DNA of 64,000 nucleotides from Helicobacter sp. MIT 21-1697 (GTDB lineage Bacteria; Campylobacterota; Campylobacteria; Campylobacterales; Helicobacteraceae). The notes beneath the pieces were generated by a model, which saw only the letters and a list, made by a program, of their open reading frames with translations, made no database searches and was not told the origin of the DNA. Made by a program: the position numbers and the translations under genes. Location: contig NZ_JAPHNC010000002.1 of NCBI RefSeq assembly GCF_026241255.1, positions 1-64,000 on the forward strand, in the 5' to 3' direction. Each line of letters starts with the position of its first letter. Positions within the stretch are counted from its first letter, which is position 1. Of the stretch, positions 28,645-38,945 are shown one piece after another.

Positions 28645-30249
28645 ATGCGATACCATAAAGTTTATATGCGAAAATATTTTAAAAAACTTCCTCAATTTTC
28701 CCTTAATTATCATTTCCTTATTCTCCTAAGCAGTGCTTTTATTGTCTTTTGTTTGAATGATTTTTTTCATACTACTTTTAAAACTGCTGCACATCAAGCT
28801 GGTTTTGATTATCTTATATGGCTAAATGGCACGATACATACTTTGATTTTAGCTCTAGCTTTTGAAATAATTACTCTGCGTTTGAGCGTGAAGTATATAA
28901 TAGGTATAGTGTTATTATTATGTAGTGTCTGTGGATTCTATATGGATTCTTTAAGTGTTGTATTTGATGAGGATATTATCCAAAGTATATTTGAAACACA
29001 TATAGATGAGGCTTTTGATTTAATCAGTTTTGGGCTTATTCAATATGTTTTATTATTTGGAGTGCTTCCTGCTGTCTTACTTGCTTTTATTAAAGTCAAG
29101 AAAGTGCCCTTTATTCGTGCATTTTTTCAAAAATTGGCATTTATTGTGATATTAAGTGTGCTTATTGGCGGAAGTTATGGATTATGGGGAAAGGATATTG
29201 TTTTTGTGTTTAAGGCGCAAAAAAAGCTTGAGAATATGCTCAATCCTATTTCACCTCTACGCTCCTTGTTTCTTTATGTACAGAATTTACAAGAAGAAAA
29301 CTTTGTTCCGACACTCATCGCACAAGATGCTTACTTAATGCAAACAACGCCACCACAAATTGTTGTATTGGTTATTGGTGAGAGTGCAAGAAGTGCAAAT
29401 TTTGCTCTTAATGGCTACACAAAGCCTACAAATCCCTATACAAATGCTCTTGATGTGATAAGTTTTAAGGATTTTTATTCTTGCGGCGTTGTTACAGCTA
29501 TTTCAGTGCCTTGTATGCTAACAAATTATACACAAGAGACTTATACAAATCGGAATCTTTCTTTGTATATCAATAATATCCTTGATATAGCTCAAAGTGT
29601 GGGATATGAAGTGTGGTATTTGGGCAATAATGGTGGTAAATGTGTGGGGGGCTGTGATAGAAATATTAAACATACTCTCCTTTACCCAAGTGATAGCTTT
29701 GATGGTGTGATGTTGCCTGATATTCAAAAAATTATTGCAGGGGCTCAAAAAATGCAACGCAACACTTTTGTTGTTGTGCATCAGTATGGCAGTCACGGAG
29801 CTTCTTATAATAAGCGGTATCCAAAAGATTGGACGCGCTTTACTCCTGTTTGTGAGCAAAAAGAGCTTTCAAAATGCACCTATGAAGAAATTGTCAATGC
29901 GTATGACAATTCGCTTGTGTATAGTGATTGGGTATTGGCTCAAATCATAGAGAATCTCAAAAAGGTAACCTCTATGCGTTCTATGCTGTGGTATGTAAGC
30001 GACCACGGCGAAAGTTTGGGAGAATTAGGGCAGTATATGCACGGGGGGTTAGGCTATACTCTTGCACCAAAGTATCAAAAACATATCCCCTCAATAATGT
30101 GGTTTAGTGCAGGGTGGGAAAGATTCCCAAATGCAGCAAAGACGCGCGTAAATGATCATTTAAGCCACGATTATGTATTTCATACTTTGCTGCATATACT
30201 TGGAATACAGACAAAAGATTATCAAAGCACACTTGATATAATGCCTTAA
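28645..30249 (+). CDS. eptA: Lipid A phosphoethanolamine transferase (EptA family)
   Basis: 534 residues. The N-terminal 190 have about five membrane helices. The periplasmic sulfatase-fold domain has VIGESARSANFALNGY (metal site), the nucleophile region YSCGVVTAISVPCML (catalytic Thr), and late YVSDHGESLGE and HGGLGYTLAPKYQ. It moves phosphoethanolamine from phosphatidylethanolamine to lipid A, lowering surface charge and polymyxin sensitivity. ATG 28645 and an in-frame ATG at 28666 are both possible starts. It converges with rmuC, overlapping it by 4 bases. Confidence 0.88.
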   Translation: MRYHKVYMRKYFKKLPQFSLNYHFLILLSSAFIVFCLNDFFHTTFKTAAHQAGFDYLIWLNGTIHTLILALAFEIITLRLSVKYIIGIVLLLCSVCGFYMDSLSVVFDEDIIQSIFETHIDEAFDLISFGLIQYVLLFGVLPAVLLAFIKVKKVPFIRAFFQKLAFIVILSVLIGGSYGLWGKDIVFVFKAQKKLENMLNPISPLRSLFLYVQNLQEENFVPTLIAQDAYLMQTTPPQIVVLVIGESARSANFALNGYTKPTNPYTNALDVISFKDFYSCGVVTAISVPCMLTNYTQETYTNRNLSLYINNILDIAQSVGYEVWYLGNNGGKCVGGCDRNIKHTLLYPSDSFDGVMLPDIQKIIAGAQKMQRNTFVVVHQYGSHGASYNKRYPKDWTRFTPVCEQKELSKCTYEEIVNAYDNSLVYSDWVLAQIIENLKKVTSMRSMLWYVSDHGESLGELGQYMHGGLGYTLAPKYQKHIPSIMWFSAGWERFPNAAKTRVNDHLSHDYVFHTLLHILGIQTKDYQSTLDIMP

Positions 30250-31601
30250 ATATCCTCTTGTATTTGCAATGTTTCAATTTCTGTGCCCTGAAGCAATTTA
30301 TGAATGTCTTTGCTTTTAGGTGCAATGCCTTGTTTGCCATTGTATTTGGTCATTACATCATCATAAGTTTTTTTCATTGTATCAATATTGCGCCCTAGTT
30401 GCTCTAGCACACCCTCAAATTTTTCAATGCGTTCAAAAAGTTTTTTAATCTCATTAAAGATTCTATTAATATTTTTGTCGCGGTATTCAATTAGCCATAA
30501 ATTATGGATAATACGAAGCACCGCCATAATCGTAGTAGGCGAGACAAGCACCACTCCTTTTTGATATGCTTTATCATAGAGTGTGTAGTCATACTGCATT
30601 GCTTCTAAAAACGCTCCCTCAATGGGGATAAACATCAACACAAAGTCAAGCTTTTGCCCTTGCAAGTGGTGTTGATAGTTTTTAGCACTTAAATTATTAA
30701 AATGCGTTTGTATGGAGTGTGCTAATTCTTTTTGTGCATTTAATTTTTGCATTTCATTTTGCGCGTTGCATAATTTTTCATATGCTACAAGCGAAGTTTT
30801 AGAATCCACCACTACACATCGCTGTTCATTGCCACTTTTGGGCAATTTTACGATTGCATCGGGGCGCAATAATTGTGATTGCTCATCGCGCATACTTGTT
30901 TGCAATTCATATTCTCGTCCCTCTTGTAAGCCGCTATTTTCAAATACGCGTTGTAAAATAATTTCACCCCAATTTCCCTGCGTTTTATTTCCACCTTTAA
31001 GCGCGTTTGTAAGATTATGTGCGTCATTTGAAAGCTGCACATTGAGCTTGCTTAATTGTTCAATTTGGGTTTGTAAGGCGGTGTGTTGAGTAAGTGTAGT
31101 AGTATGATTATCATTGAGTTGCTTTGTGAATCTTGCAATTTCCTCTTTAAGCGGTTGAAGTGAGAGGAGCTGCATTTGATTGAAACTTTGTGTATTTTGA
31201 CGCAAAATATCTGAACTTAGAGCTTTAAAGGCATTTTTTAATTCTTCTTTATTTTTATCTTGCTCCTCTTGTGAGCGATAAAATTGCTCTTGGAGCGTAT
31301 TAAGCATATTTGCAGAGCGTATTTTTTCCTCGCTCAATCGCGTTTCACACACTTCTTGTATGTCTTTAAGTCGTTGAGTGTGGGTAGATTCTATCATTTG
31401 GAGCATTGTTTGAGCTTGGGTATATTGTTTTTCAAGGCTTTGGATTTTTTGCTGCAAAGATTCTATCGTAGCATTATGGGCTGTAATAAGTTGAGATTGT
31501 TTTTTCTTAAAGCGATGATTGAGCCATAGCCATACGCTTCCACCGCTTAGGATAAGACTTGCACATATAAGTAGAATAAGGCTAGGGATATGAAGTGGCA
31601 T
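30246..31601 (-). CDS. rmuC: DNA recombination protein RmuC
   Basis: 451 residues. One N-terminal membrane segment (LILLICASLILSGGSVWLWL) is followed by a coiled coil of about 90 residues and then the RmuC nuclease-like domain (GNWGEIILQRVFENSGL, LRPDAIVKLP, VVVDSKTSLVAYEKL), which has PD-(D/E)XK character. The family limits inversion-type rearrangements in E. coli. That is notable in a genome loaded with repeat tracts, although no role in tract slippage is known. Confidence 0.9.
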   Translation of the reverse strand: MPLHIPSLILLICASLILSGGSVWLWLNHRFKKKQSQLITAHNATIESLQQKIQSLEKQYTQAQTMLQMIESTHTQRLKDIQEVCETRLSEEKIRSANMLNTLQEQFYRSQEEQDKNKEELKNAFKALSSDILRQNTQSFNQMQLLSLQPLKEEIARFTKQLNDNHTTTLTQHTALQTQIEQLSKLNVQLSNDAHNLTNALKGGNKTQGNWGEIILQRVFENSGLQEGREYELQTSMRDEQSQLLRPDAIVKLPKSGNEQRCVVVDSKTSLVAYEKLCNAQNEMQKLNAQKELAHSIQTHFNNLSAKNYQHHLQGQKLDFVLMFIPIEGAFLEAMQYDYTLYDKAYQKGVVLVSPTTIMAVLRIIHNLWLIEYRDKNINRIFNEIKKLFERIEKFEGVLEQLGRNIDTMKKTYDDVMTKYNGKQGIAPKSKDIHKLLQGTEIETLQIQEDI

Positions 31602-32081
31602 TTACGAATCCTTGCGCACAAAATCACCGCTTTTGCCACCACTTTTTGATTGCAGGCAAATATCACTTATTATCATAGATTTATCAATGGCTTTAAGCAT
31701 ATCATAAATGGTTAAAAGCCCTATACTCACGCCTGTAAGCGCTTCCATTTCTACGCCTGTTTTGCCCTCACATTTTACTAAAACACCAAGTGTGATAGAG
31801 TGCTTAGCGGGATTTGGGGTTATATCTACATTAATTTTATTTATCATAAGCGGGTGGCACATAGGGATAAGATTACTTGTCTTTTTGCTTCCCATAATCG
31901 CAGCAACAATCGCAGTTTGCGTAATGCTCCCCTTTTTTCCTGTGTGATTTATCGCTGCTTCAAAGGCTTGTTCGCTCATTGAGATAACGCCACTTGCGTA
32001 TGCCTCACGCGTAGTAATATCTTTATCACTCACATCAACCATTGTAGGGTTATTATGTTCATTGAGATGCGTAAGCTGCAT
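31602..32081 (-). CDS. moaC: Cyclic pyranopterin monophosphate synthase MoaC
   Basis: About 159 residues. [17 protein letters not shown] at the start, IPMCHPL and the late KSGGKSGDF are the MoaC signatures. With MoaA it forms cyclic pyranopterin monophosphate for molybdenum cofactor. ATG 32081 has AGGAG upstream; the longer in-frame version from 32114 adds an unrelated [10 protein letters not shown] leader. Starts the cofactor block shared with H. pylori. Confidence 0.93.
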   Translation of the reverse strand: MQLTHLNEHNNPTMVDVSDKDITTREAYASGVISMSEQAFEAAINHTGKKGSITQTAIVAAIMGSKKTSNLIPMCHPLMINKINVDITPNPAKHSITLGVLVKCEGKTGVEMEALTGVSIGLLTIYDMLKAIDKSMIISDICLQSKSGGKSGDFVRKDS

Positions 32082-32243
32082 ATTGCTCCTTAATTGCTTT
32101 TTTAAAAGGAGCATTATATCAATTTTAGCTTATTTCTTTTGAATTTGCTTGTGATTTTATCCAAAATACATCATAGAGTATAGAGTTTATTCTTGTGTAT
32201 GAGGTATCAATGTAGCATTGTTAATGATAATTTAAACATTTTC

Positions 32244-32783
32244 TTACGCTTTAGGGCGGAAAACTTGAATGTTGGCGGTATTAGCGTGGATATAGCTCCC
32301 CTCAATCAAATCAATGCAATATGGCACAGCTGGAAATACTGCTTCTAAGCATTCTCTAATGCTTTTTGGTTTGCCCGGCAGATTGATAATCAGCGATTTG
32401 CCTCTAATCCCCGCACTTTGACGCGAGAGAATCGCAGTTGGCACATATTTGAGACTCACACTTCGCATAAGCTCTCCAAAGCCCGGCAACATTTTTTGAC
32501 ATACAGATTCTGTTGCTTCTGGTGTTACATCTCTTTTAGCTGGTCCTGTGCCACCTGTCGTAACGATTAAATCACACCCCACTTCATCACTTAACTGCAC
32601 AAGGTAAGATTCTATCAAATCTTGCTCATCGCTTATGATATGATAGTGATATTCGCAAGGATTGAGGATAAAATCACTTAAAACCTCTTGTATCGCTTTG
32701 CCTGAAATATCCTCATATACGCCTTGAAAGGCTCTATCACTAGAAACTACAATGCCTATTTTGATTGTTTGCATAGTGTGCAT
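32244..32783 (-). CDS. mogA: Molybdopterin adenylyltransferase MogA
   Basis: 179 residues with IGIVVSSDRAF, the MPT-binding VTTGGTGPAKRDVTPEAT and LIINLPGKPKSI. It adenylates molybdopterin before metal insertion. The start overlaps the mobB stop as TAATG with AAAGGAG inside the mobB end. 129 bases without a gene separate it from moaC. Confidence 0.93.
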   Translation of the reverse strand: MHTMQTIKIGIVVSSDRAFQGVYEDISGKAIQEVLSDFILNPCEYHYHIISDEQDLIESYLVQLSDEVGCDLIVTTGGTGPAKRDVTPEATESVCQKMLPGFGELMRSVSLKYVPTAILSRQSAGIRGKSLIINLPGKPKSIRECLEAVFPAVPYCIDLIEGSYIHANTANIQVFRPKA

Positions 32784-33334
32784 TATGCTCCTTTAAATGA
32801 ATGAGATTGGGGGTAGGTGCTGATAAACTCTGCGATTTGCCCTGTGTCATTGAGGTTAAGAATAGGCAAAGCAGAGGGGAGAATATGCGTATTTTTCACA
32901 CTCTCATCAATAGCAAATGCGTGAGCATAAGGAATATACGCAGATTCTATTTGCCCTCTAGCTATTACAATGCGCGGAAAAGGCAGCGTCTTAAGCCCCT
33001 CAATAAATATATAATCATAGTCTTTAAATTGCTCTAGAACAGCATAAAAGGCATTGGATTCTATCTTTTGCGTGTCTTGGGGATTTTGAGAATCTATGTT
33101 GTGTTTTGTCTGTAAAATGGTGCGGGTAGGGGAGATAAGAGCCACTGCATTAGAGCGTTGAAAAAACTCATAGGAATCTTTGCCTTGCGTATCAAAATAT
33201 GCCTTATCCTTTGGGTCGTGCTTAATCACAGCAACTTTTGCTTTTGGCTTAAAATACTCGCAGAGTTTGCAAATAAGGGTTGTTTTGCCACTATTGCTTT
33301 CTCCGCTAAAGGCAAAAATAATAGGCGTGTGCAT
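32783..33334 (-). CDS. mobB: Molybdopterin-guanine dinucleotide biosynthesis adaptor MobB
   Basis: 183 residues. The P-loop FSGESNSGKTTLICKL is at residues 9-24, followed by VAVIKHDPK and a late YDYIFIEGLKTLPFPRI. MobB is a GTP-binding helper for conversion of molybdopterin to its guanine dinucleotide form, used by formate dehydrogenase and N- or S-oxide reductases. Confidence 0.9.
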   Translation of the reverse strand: MHTPIIFAFSGESNSGKTTLICKLCEYFKPKAKVAVIKHDPKDKAYFDTQGKDSYEFFQRSNAVALISPTRTILQTKHNIDSQNPQDTQKIESNAFYAVLEQFKDYDYIFIEGLKTLPFPRIVIARGQIESAYIPYAHAFAIDESVKNTHILPSALPILNLNDTGQIAEFISTYPQSHSFKGA

Positions 33335-33364
33335 TTTGTGCGCTCCTTAAAGCATTGAGAGAAT

Positions 33365-33811
33365 CTAGGTATCGCTTAAAATACCGCTCCCCTGCAAGGG
33401 TTTGCTTCGCTCTCTAGCATAGATTCTCTGATTATTGATTATATCATATTTCCAAATAGGCGCATTTGCCTTGAAATCCTCTATAAAATTCTCATATATG
33501 CCAAGCACACCTTTGCGTTGTGAGGAGATAATACCGCACATATAAGAGCTTTGTCCGCATAGCACATCACCTACACTATGTGCCATACATATATAAGTAT
33601 CATAATGATTGTGCGCCCTCTCTTGCCACTGCATAAACCATTTTTGCAAGAGCGGCTCATAAATATCAAAACTCAACGCGCTGATATTATTTTCTGCCCG
33701 CACGATACCTGTAAAAATACTCAACGCCCCTGCATTACGCTCTCTTGCAAAGCTCTCCCAACTTTCATAAATGGTATGTGTAGGCAAAGCTCCTTGATAA
33801 AGTTCTAACAT
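33365..33811 (-). CDS. moaE: Molybdopterin synthase catalytic subunit MoaE
   Basis: About 148 residues. ALSIFTGIVRAENN, the CMAHSVGDVLCGQSSYM region and WKYDIINNQ near the end fit MoaE. ATG 33811 forms a TAATG overlap with the moaD stop, so the two subunits are co-translated. It transfers sulfur from thiocarboxylated MoaD to make molybdopterin. Confidence 0.9.
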   Translation of the reverse strand: MLELYQGALPTHTIYESWESFARERNAGALSIFTGIVRAENNISALSFDIYEPLLQKWFMQWQERAHNHYDTYICMAHSVGDVLCGQSSYMCGIISSQRKGVLGIYENFIEDFKANAPIWKYDIINNQRIYARERSKPLQGSGILSDT

Positions 33812-34035
33812 TACCCACCGCATACAGGAGGTAGAAGCACCACTTTATCGCCATAGGAAAGAGGATAGGAGAGGTCTTCAATAATTTCATCATTGACTGC
33901 CACAGCACTTATATTAAGCCACGAACGCAATGATTCATCTTGGCTTAGAATCTCTTTGAGTTCTTTGAGCGAGTGAGCCTCTAATTCGCGTGAGGGAATA
34001 TCACTCATTGGACCTAAAAAATCAACTTTAATCAT
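33811..34035 (-). CDS. moaD: Molybdopterin synthase sulfur carrier subunit MoaD
   Basis: 74 residues, ubiquitin-like, ending in VVLLPPVCGG; the C-terminal Gly-Gly is the thiocarboxylate attachment site. Begins MIKVDFLGPMSD. Overlaps moaE and follows moeA by 45 bases. Confidence 0.92.
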   Translation of the reverse strand: MIKVDFLGPMSDIPSRELEAHSLKELKEILSQDESLRSWLNISAVAVNDEIIEDLSYPLSYGDKVVLLPPVCGG

Positions 34036-34080
34036 CTTTGCCTCCTTGTTTGGATTCTAAAAATCATAGCAAAGCTAAAG

Positions 34081-35331
34081 TTAAAACTGATTTAAGAGCA
34101 TTATTTGGATAGATTCTCCTGCTTGCAGGTTACTACCATTTTCCGCAAGGAGCGCGAGAGCAGTATTGTGTGTGAGATTATTAATCATTGAGCTTTGCAG
34201 AGATTTTTTGGTGCTAAATCTCACTCCAAGTACGCCATTATCGTTCATAACCTCACAAGCGCGAAACTCCATACGAGAATCTGTGCGAATCACATCTTCA
34301 AGGAGCTTTGCTTGAAGTGTTAAAGGGGCATAGATTCTATTTTGTAAGCGCGCAAGTAGAATGAAGCCAAAAAGCAAAAAAGTAATTGCACACGAATTTG
34401 GGAATCCGGGCAATCCAAGCACAAAAGTTTTCTTATGGGCATTGCAATATGTGCCACAAGTAACAGGTTTGCCCGGCTTTAATCGCACACCTTTAAAATG
34501 TATGTGTGTAAGCTCTTTGATGACTTCTTGGGTATAATCATAATCTCCCATACTCATACCTCCTGCGCTAAGAAGCACATCGCATTCTTTAAGTGCTTGT
34601 TCATAGGTAGCTTTAAGCAGTGCCTTATCGTCTTTGATAAGAGGATAAATAATAGGTTCTTGTCCCATTTGTAAAAGTAAAGATTCCAAAAGATGAGCAT
34701 TCACACTCCGCACCATATTTGTATGCTCACTCATTGCACCCACTTCAACAATCTCATCACCTACGCATATTACACCTACACGCACTTTTTGATAGACTTG
34801 GACAAAATTTATATTGAGTTCAGCGAGCAAACCAATTTCAAAAGCACCGATTCTATCGCCCTTACGCAGTAAAATCTCACCTTTTTTGTAATTATCCCCC
34901 ACTTGCCGAATCCATTGAGCTTGACGCACTTCATCTTTAGGCACATTGAGGAAGATTCTATCATTTTCAAGTGTAATATGCTCTACAATGATAAGTGTAT
35001 CAGCATTTATGGGCATTAAAGAGCCGGTAAAAGTTTTGATTGCATAGCCTTTTTGCAATGTAGGGCGAGTGGGATTCCCTGCTTTATTTGGTGGGAGTGT
35101 TTTTAAACCTTTGGAAAGAAGTAGAGGCAAATCTTCAAAAGTGATAGCATAGCCGTCCATTGCCGCAGTAGGATAGGCAGGATAATCCTGTGGTGCGCAT
35201 ATATCTTGTGCGCAGATTCTATGAAGTGCATTTTTAAAATGCACCTGTTGTGTGCCAAGTGGTTGAATGGGTAAATCTTGTATAATTTTTAATGCTTGTG
35301 CATAACTTACCATTGTTGGATATTCTGCCAT
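34081..35331 (-). CDS. moeA: Molybdopterin molybdotransferase MoeA
   Basis: 416 residues. The domains are in normal order: AMDGYAI near residue 58, VGVICVGDEIVEVG, the central LLSAGGMSMGDYDYTQEV, and LPGFPNSCAITF. It inserts molybdate into adenylated molybdopterin. The central motif has Met where Val is commoner (GGVSVGDYD); this should not stop function. It lies between ribA and moaD in the cofactor block. Confidence 0.92.
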   Translation of the reverse strand: MAEYPTMVSYAQALKIIQDLPIQPLGTQQVHFKNALHRICAQDICAPQDYPAYPTAAMDGYAITFEDLPLLLSKGLKTLPPNKAGNPTRPTLQKGYAIKTFTGSLMPINADTLIIVEHITLENDRIFLNVPKDEVRQAQWIRQVGDNYKKGEILLRKGDRIGAFEIGLLAELNINFVQVYQKVRVGVICVGDEIVEVGAMSEHTNMVRSVNAHLLESLLLQMGQEPIIYPLIKDDKALLKATYEQALKECDVLLSAGGMSMGDYDYTQEVIKELTHIHFKGVRLKPGKPVTCGTYCNAHKKTFVLGLPGFPNSCAITFLLFGFILLARLQNRIYAPLTLQAKLLEDVIRTDSRMEFRACEVMNDNGVLGVRFSTKKSLQSSMINNLTHNTALALLAENGSNLQAGESIQIMLLNQF

Positions 35332-35360
35332 AATTACTCCTTTGTAAAGTGCCCTATTCT

Positions 35361-35978
35361 TTAAAGCAAATGCCCAAGTTTTTGTTTTTTGACTTCTAAA
35401 TATGCTTGATTGTGAGGATTGCTTGGTGTGATGATGCTTTGGCGCAAGATTTTTGCATAGGGCTTTAGCGCGTCAATTTTGCGCGGATTATTCGTAAGGA
35501 GATGAATATGCGTGATATGAAAATGTTTAAAAATTTCTCCTACAATTTCATAGCTTCTTGCATCGCTTTGGAATCCTAGCTTTTCATTTGCTTCCACCGT
35601 ATCATAGCCCTTATCTTGCAAGGCATACGCATTAATCTTATTAAATAATCCAATACCGCGTCCTTCTTGACGCAAATAAATAAGCATTCCTCCTTGAGCA
35701 TTGTGCGCGATTTGTTCCATTGCAAGAGCAAGTTCATTGCCACAATCACATTTTTTTGAGCCAAATACATCGCCAGTGAGACATTCGGAATGAATCCTCA
35801 CAAGCGGAGTCTCTCCAAGCGTGTGTGTAAAAACTACAAGATGTTCAAGCAAGGTATCATTCGCCGCATATTCACGAAAGCTTTTGGTAAGAAAGTTACC
35901 AAAACGCGTAGGGAGATTAGCTTGATGAGAAATCTCATATCGTATAGCATTGATAGTATTGTGCATTGCATTATCCAT
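35361..35978 (-). CDS. ribA: GTP cyclohydrolase II
   Basis: 205 residues. Zinc site [18 protein letters not shown], catalytic [15 protein letters not shown] and [13 protein letters not shown] are intact. It opens GTP in the first step of riboflavin synthesis. Monofunctional, with no ribB domain. H. pylori also has ribA beside the moa genes. Divergent from katA across 164 bases. Confidence 0.93.
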   Translation of the reverse strand: MDNAMHNTINAIRYEISHQANLPTRFGNFLTKSFREYAANDTLLEHLVVFTHTLGETPLVRIHSECLTGDVFGSKKCDCGNELALAMEQIAHNAQGGMLIYLRQEGRGIGLFNKINAYALQDKGYDTVEANEKLGFQSDARSYEIVGEIFKHFHITHIHLLTNNPRKIDALKPYAKILRQSIITPSNPHNQAYLEVKKQKLGHLL

Positions 35979-36142
35979 TATGCTTCCTTAACTTTGTGCG
36001 TGGATTTTAAAGTTGTAGATTCTAAAATAATTTATTAAATCTTGTAGTTAAAAATAAAGACAAATTTACTGAATCATTAATATTTGGTTTTATAGTGAAG
36101 TTGCATTGATGCAAGAATATTTTATTAACTAAAGGAGATTTT

Positions 36143-37579
36143 ATGAACAAAAAGCTAACAACAGCCACAGGCAAACCATTGGGCGATAATCAAAATTCAA
36201 TAACAGCAGGACAAAGGGGACCAAGCCTCCTCCAAGATACTTGGCTTTTAGAAAAACTTGCACATTTTGATAGAGAGAGAATCCCAGAACGTGTAGTGCA
36301 TGCCAAAGGAAGCGCAGCTTATGGAGAACTTACTATTACAAATGATATTACACAATACACAAAAGCAGACCTTTTTAGCAAGGTGGGTAAAAAAACAAAA
36401 GCATTTTTGCGCTTTTCAGTGGTAGCAGGTGAGCGAGGAGCAGCAGATGCAGAGCGTGATGTGCGCGGATTTGCACTTAAACTTTACACAAATGAGGGAA
36501 ATTGGGATATTGTGGGTAATAACACACCTGTGTTTTTTATTAAAGATGCGATTAAATTTCCTGATTTTATCCATACACAAAAGCGAGACCCTAAGACAAA
36601 TATGAAAAACCCTGCAGCAATGTGGGATTTTTTGAGTTTGCATCCAGAATCTTTACATCAAGTAACAATTTTAATGAGTGATAGGGGGATTCCACGTAGT
36701 TACCGAGAAATGCACGGATTTGGTAGCCATACATATAGTTTTATCAATGCAAAAAATGAACGCTTTTGGGTGAAGTTTCATTTTGTTTGCTTACAAGGTA
36801 TTGCTAATCTTACTAATAAAGAATCAGAGGCAATTATTGCTAAAGATAGAGAATCTCATCAAAAAGATTTATTTGAAAACATTGAAAAAGGCAATTATCC
36901 TAAATGGCGATTCTGTATCCAAGTAATGACTGAAAAAGAGGCGCAAAACTATCGCTTTAATCCTTTTGATTTGACAAAGGTATGGAGTCATAAAGACTAT
37001 CCGCTCATTGAAGTGGGGATTTTGGAGCTCAATAAGAATCCGCAAAATTATTTTGCCGAAGTAGAACAAGCAGCTTTTAATCCTGCAAATATCGTGCCCG
37101 GCGTAGGATATAGTCCCGATAAAGTGTTGCAAGGACGACTTTTTAGTTATGGTGATACACAAAGATACCGCTTGGGCATTAATCACATTCAACTTCCTGT
37201 AAATGCACCTATTGTGCCTGCAAGCAACACACATCGTGATGGTTTTATGCAGCAAGGTCAATATGGTGATAGATGTAATTATGAGCCAAGTTCTACAAAT
37301 GACTATACCGAAGATAAAAATGCGCTTGAGCCACCGCTTTTTGTCCAAGAGGGTGATGTAATGTATAAATATGACCATCGTGAATATGAAGATGATTATT
37401 ATGTACAAGCGGGGGATTTGTATCGCTTGATGAGTAGTGAGCAAAAAGAAGCATTGTGTCAAAATATCAAAGAATCTATGGAGGGTGTGCCTGTGGAGAT
37501 TAAAAAGCGACAACTTGAGCATTTTAAAAAGGCTGATAAATCTTATGGTAAAAGAGTAGCAGAGCTTTTGGGATTGTAA
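36143..37579 (+). CDS. katA: Catalase KatA (clade 3 heme catalase)
   Basis: 478 residues. The distal His lies in [17 protein letters not shown], the Asn site in [16 protein letters not shown], and the proximal heme-ligand Tyr in [14 protein letters not shown]. It decomposes H2O2, a main defence of microaerophiles against host oxidative burst. AAAGGAG lies 8 bases before the ATG. The AT-rich 164-base upstream gap has room for Fur or PerR control, but I cannot point to a clear operator. A hairpin separates it from the ankyrin gene. Confidence 0.96.
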   Translation: MNKKLTTATGKPLGDNQNSITAGQRGPSLLQDTWLLEKLAHFDRERIPERVVHAKGSAAYGELTITNDITQYTKADLFSKVGKKTKAFLRFSVVAGERGAADAERDVRGFALKLYTNEGNWDIVGNNTPVFFIKDAIKFPDFIHTQKRDPKTNMKNPAAMWDFLSLHPESLHQVTILMSDRGIPRSYREMHGFGSHTYSFINAKNERFWVKFHFVCLQGIANLTNKESEAIIAKDRESHQKDLFENIEKGNYPKWRFCIQVMTEKEAQNYRFNPFDLTKVWSHKDYPLIEVGILELNKNPQNYFAEVEQAAFNPANIVPGVGYSPDKVLQGRLFSYGDTQRYRLGINHIQLPVNAPIVPASNTHRDGFMQQGQYGDRCNYEPSSTNDYTEDKNALEPPLFVQEGDVMYKYDHREYEDDYYVQAGDLYRLMSSEQKEALCQNIKESMEGVPVEIKKRQLEHFKKADKSYGKRVAELLGL

Positions 37580-37586
37580 ATAAATT

Positions 37587-37610
37587 GGCTTAAAACATTT
37601 GTTTTAAGCC
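37587..37610 (+). terminator. Hairpin between katA and the ankyrin gene
   Basis: GGCTTAAAACA and TGTTTTAAGCC form an 11-bp inverted repeat in the 47-base gap. The position suggests a partial terminator or mRNA-stabilising stem that would lower expression of the second gene. Confidence 0.6.
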
Positions 37611-37626
37611 TTATGATGAGTGCAAA

Positions 37627-38100
37627 ATGAAAGAAATTCTCACACAAGCAGAGCAAGAAAAGCTAGAGGAATTATGTCAATATGCCTTTGAATGCGCAAG
37701 AAATAATGATGTAGATTCTTTGGAGATAATGCTTAATGCAGGATTGAATGTGAATCTTGCAAATCATCAGGGCAACACGCTCCTTATGTTAGCAGCTTAT
37801 CATAATAATCTTGAAGTGGCAAGAATGCTCCTTGAAAGAGGTGCTTTGGTTGATAAGAAAAATGATAAGAATCAAACGCCTCTTGCAGGAGTGTGTTTTA
37901 AGGGTTATGAACAAATGGTGCAGCTGCTTCTTACCTTTGGTGCAAATCCCAATGAAGATAATGGTATGGGGCTAACGCCTCTTAATTGTGCGTGTTTTTT
38001 TAGACGCAAAGGTATTCTTCGTATGCTTCTTAAGTATTCCCAACGCAAACTTACTTTTATGCAAAGAGTGAGCCTTTTTTTCTTACGCATTAAGGATTGA
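37627..38100 (+). CDS. Ankyrin-repeat protein, probable catalase partner
   Basis: 157 residues with about three ankyrin repeats (NHQGNTLLMLAAYHNNLEV, NDKNQTPLAGVCFKGYEQM, NGMGLTPLNCACFF), preceded by a helix and followed by a basic tail; no signal peptide, so cytoplasmic. In Campylobacter jejuni the ankyrin protein next to katA (Cj1386) helps load heme into catalase. The same arrangement here suggests the same job. The Shine-Dalgarno is weak (GATGAG). Confidence 0.85.
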   Translation: MKEILTQAEQEKLEELCQYAFECARNNDVDSLEIMLNAGLNVNLANHQGNTLLMLAAYHNNLEVARMLLERGALVDKKNDKNQTPLAGVCFKGYEQMVQLLLTFGANPNEDNGMGLTPLNCACFFRRKGILRMLLKYSQRKLTFMQRVSLFFLRIKD

Positions 38101-38139
38101 GAGCATAAACGCACTACATTGATTTACAAAAGATTAACC

Positions 38140-38823
38140 CTATCTATTGCGTTTTTGAATGCGCCAATAGCATACATAGCCTACTATGCACACTATCACA
38201 AAGCCAAGTGTATAAAATCCTGCTTGTTTGACTATATTTTTAAGCTCTATTTCTTGCGCACTTGGCGTTGTGGAAGTAAAGGCGTGGATTATAGAATCTA
38301 TATTCATATCTGTGCCAAACCACACACCTGCATAATATCCAATGAGTGTGAGGATAATCACCCAAATCCCCGCACCCAAAGATGTATAAAGACAAAACTT
38401 TATAAGATTCATTCTTGCAAGTCCAGCAGGAAGAGAAATGTATTGTCTTATAATCGTAATCAGTCTGCCTACAAAAGTGCTTATTGGTCCGTGTTTGAGA
38501 AAGAAAGATTCCATTTTTTGCATTGTAGATTCTGTAAAAAAGACATATTTGCCATAGCGGATAAGAAAATCTCGCCCAAATTTGAGCGCAATGTAATAAT
38601 TAAATAACGCCCCAGCAAGAGAACCAGCAATGCCACAAGCCACTGCGATAAAAGCATTCATTTCGCCTTTAAAAACCAAATATCCAGCAGGTATCATTAC
38701 TACTTCAGAGGGGAAGGGAAAAAAACTTGATTCTAAAAACATCATTATAAAAATCCCTCCATAACCCAAAGTGCCTACAATTTCTACAATAGTATTGATA
38801 ATGTTTCCAAGTAGCTCTCTCAC
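38140..38823 (-). CDS. DedA-family membrane protein
   Basis: 227 residues with about five membrane helices. The conserved DedA features are [21 protein letters not shown] and, later, [22 protein letters not shown], which holds the conserved Arg residues. The family is linked to lipid carrier flipping (undecaprenyl phosphate) and membrane potential. That could matter for a cell making many lipid-linked glycans, but no direct link is visible. Confidence 0.88.
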   Translation of the reverse strand: MRELLGNIINTIVEIVGTLGYGGIFIMMFLESSFFPFPSEVVMIPAGYLVFKGEMNAFIAVACGIAGSLAGALFNYYIALKFGRDFLIRYGKYVFFTESTMQKMESFFLKHGPISTFVGRLITIIRQYISLPAGLARMNLIKFCLYTSLGAGIWVIILTLIGYYAGVWFGTDMNIDSIIHAFTSTTPSAQEIELKNIVKQAGFYTLGFVIVCIVGYVCYWRIQKRNR

Positions 38824-38945
38824 ACTTTTGCTCCTTATAATGAATAAATTTGTTTTTCGTATCCTGTCATTATTTTAGTTTGATATAATGCCATACTTTG
38901 TTAAAGATTACGAGTGATAGATTAACCACAAGGGGAAAAAGAGGT

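Noticed and set aside
35979-36142. PerR or Fur operator upstream of katA
   Set aside because: The gap is AT-rich but I could not find a convincing dyad; regulation is plausible from family knowledge only.
36869-37522. 217-codon ORF antisense to katA
   Set aside because: Lies wholly within katA on the other strand, has no recognisable domain and no Shine-Dalgarno; it is a coding shadow.
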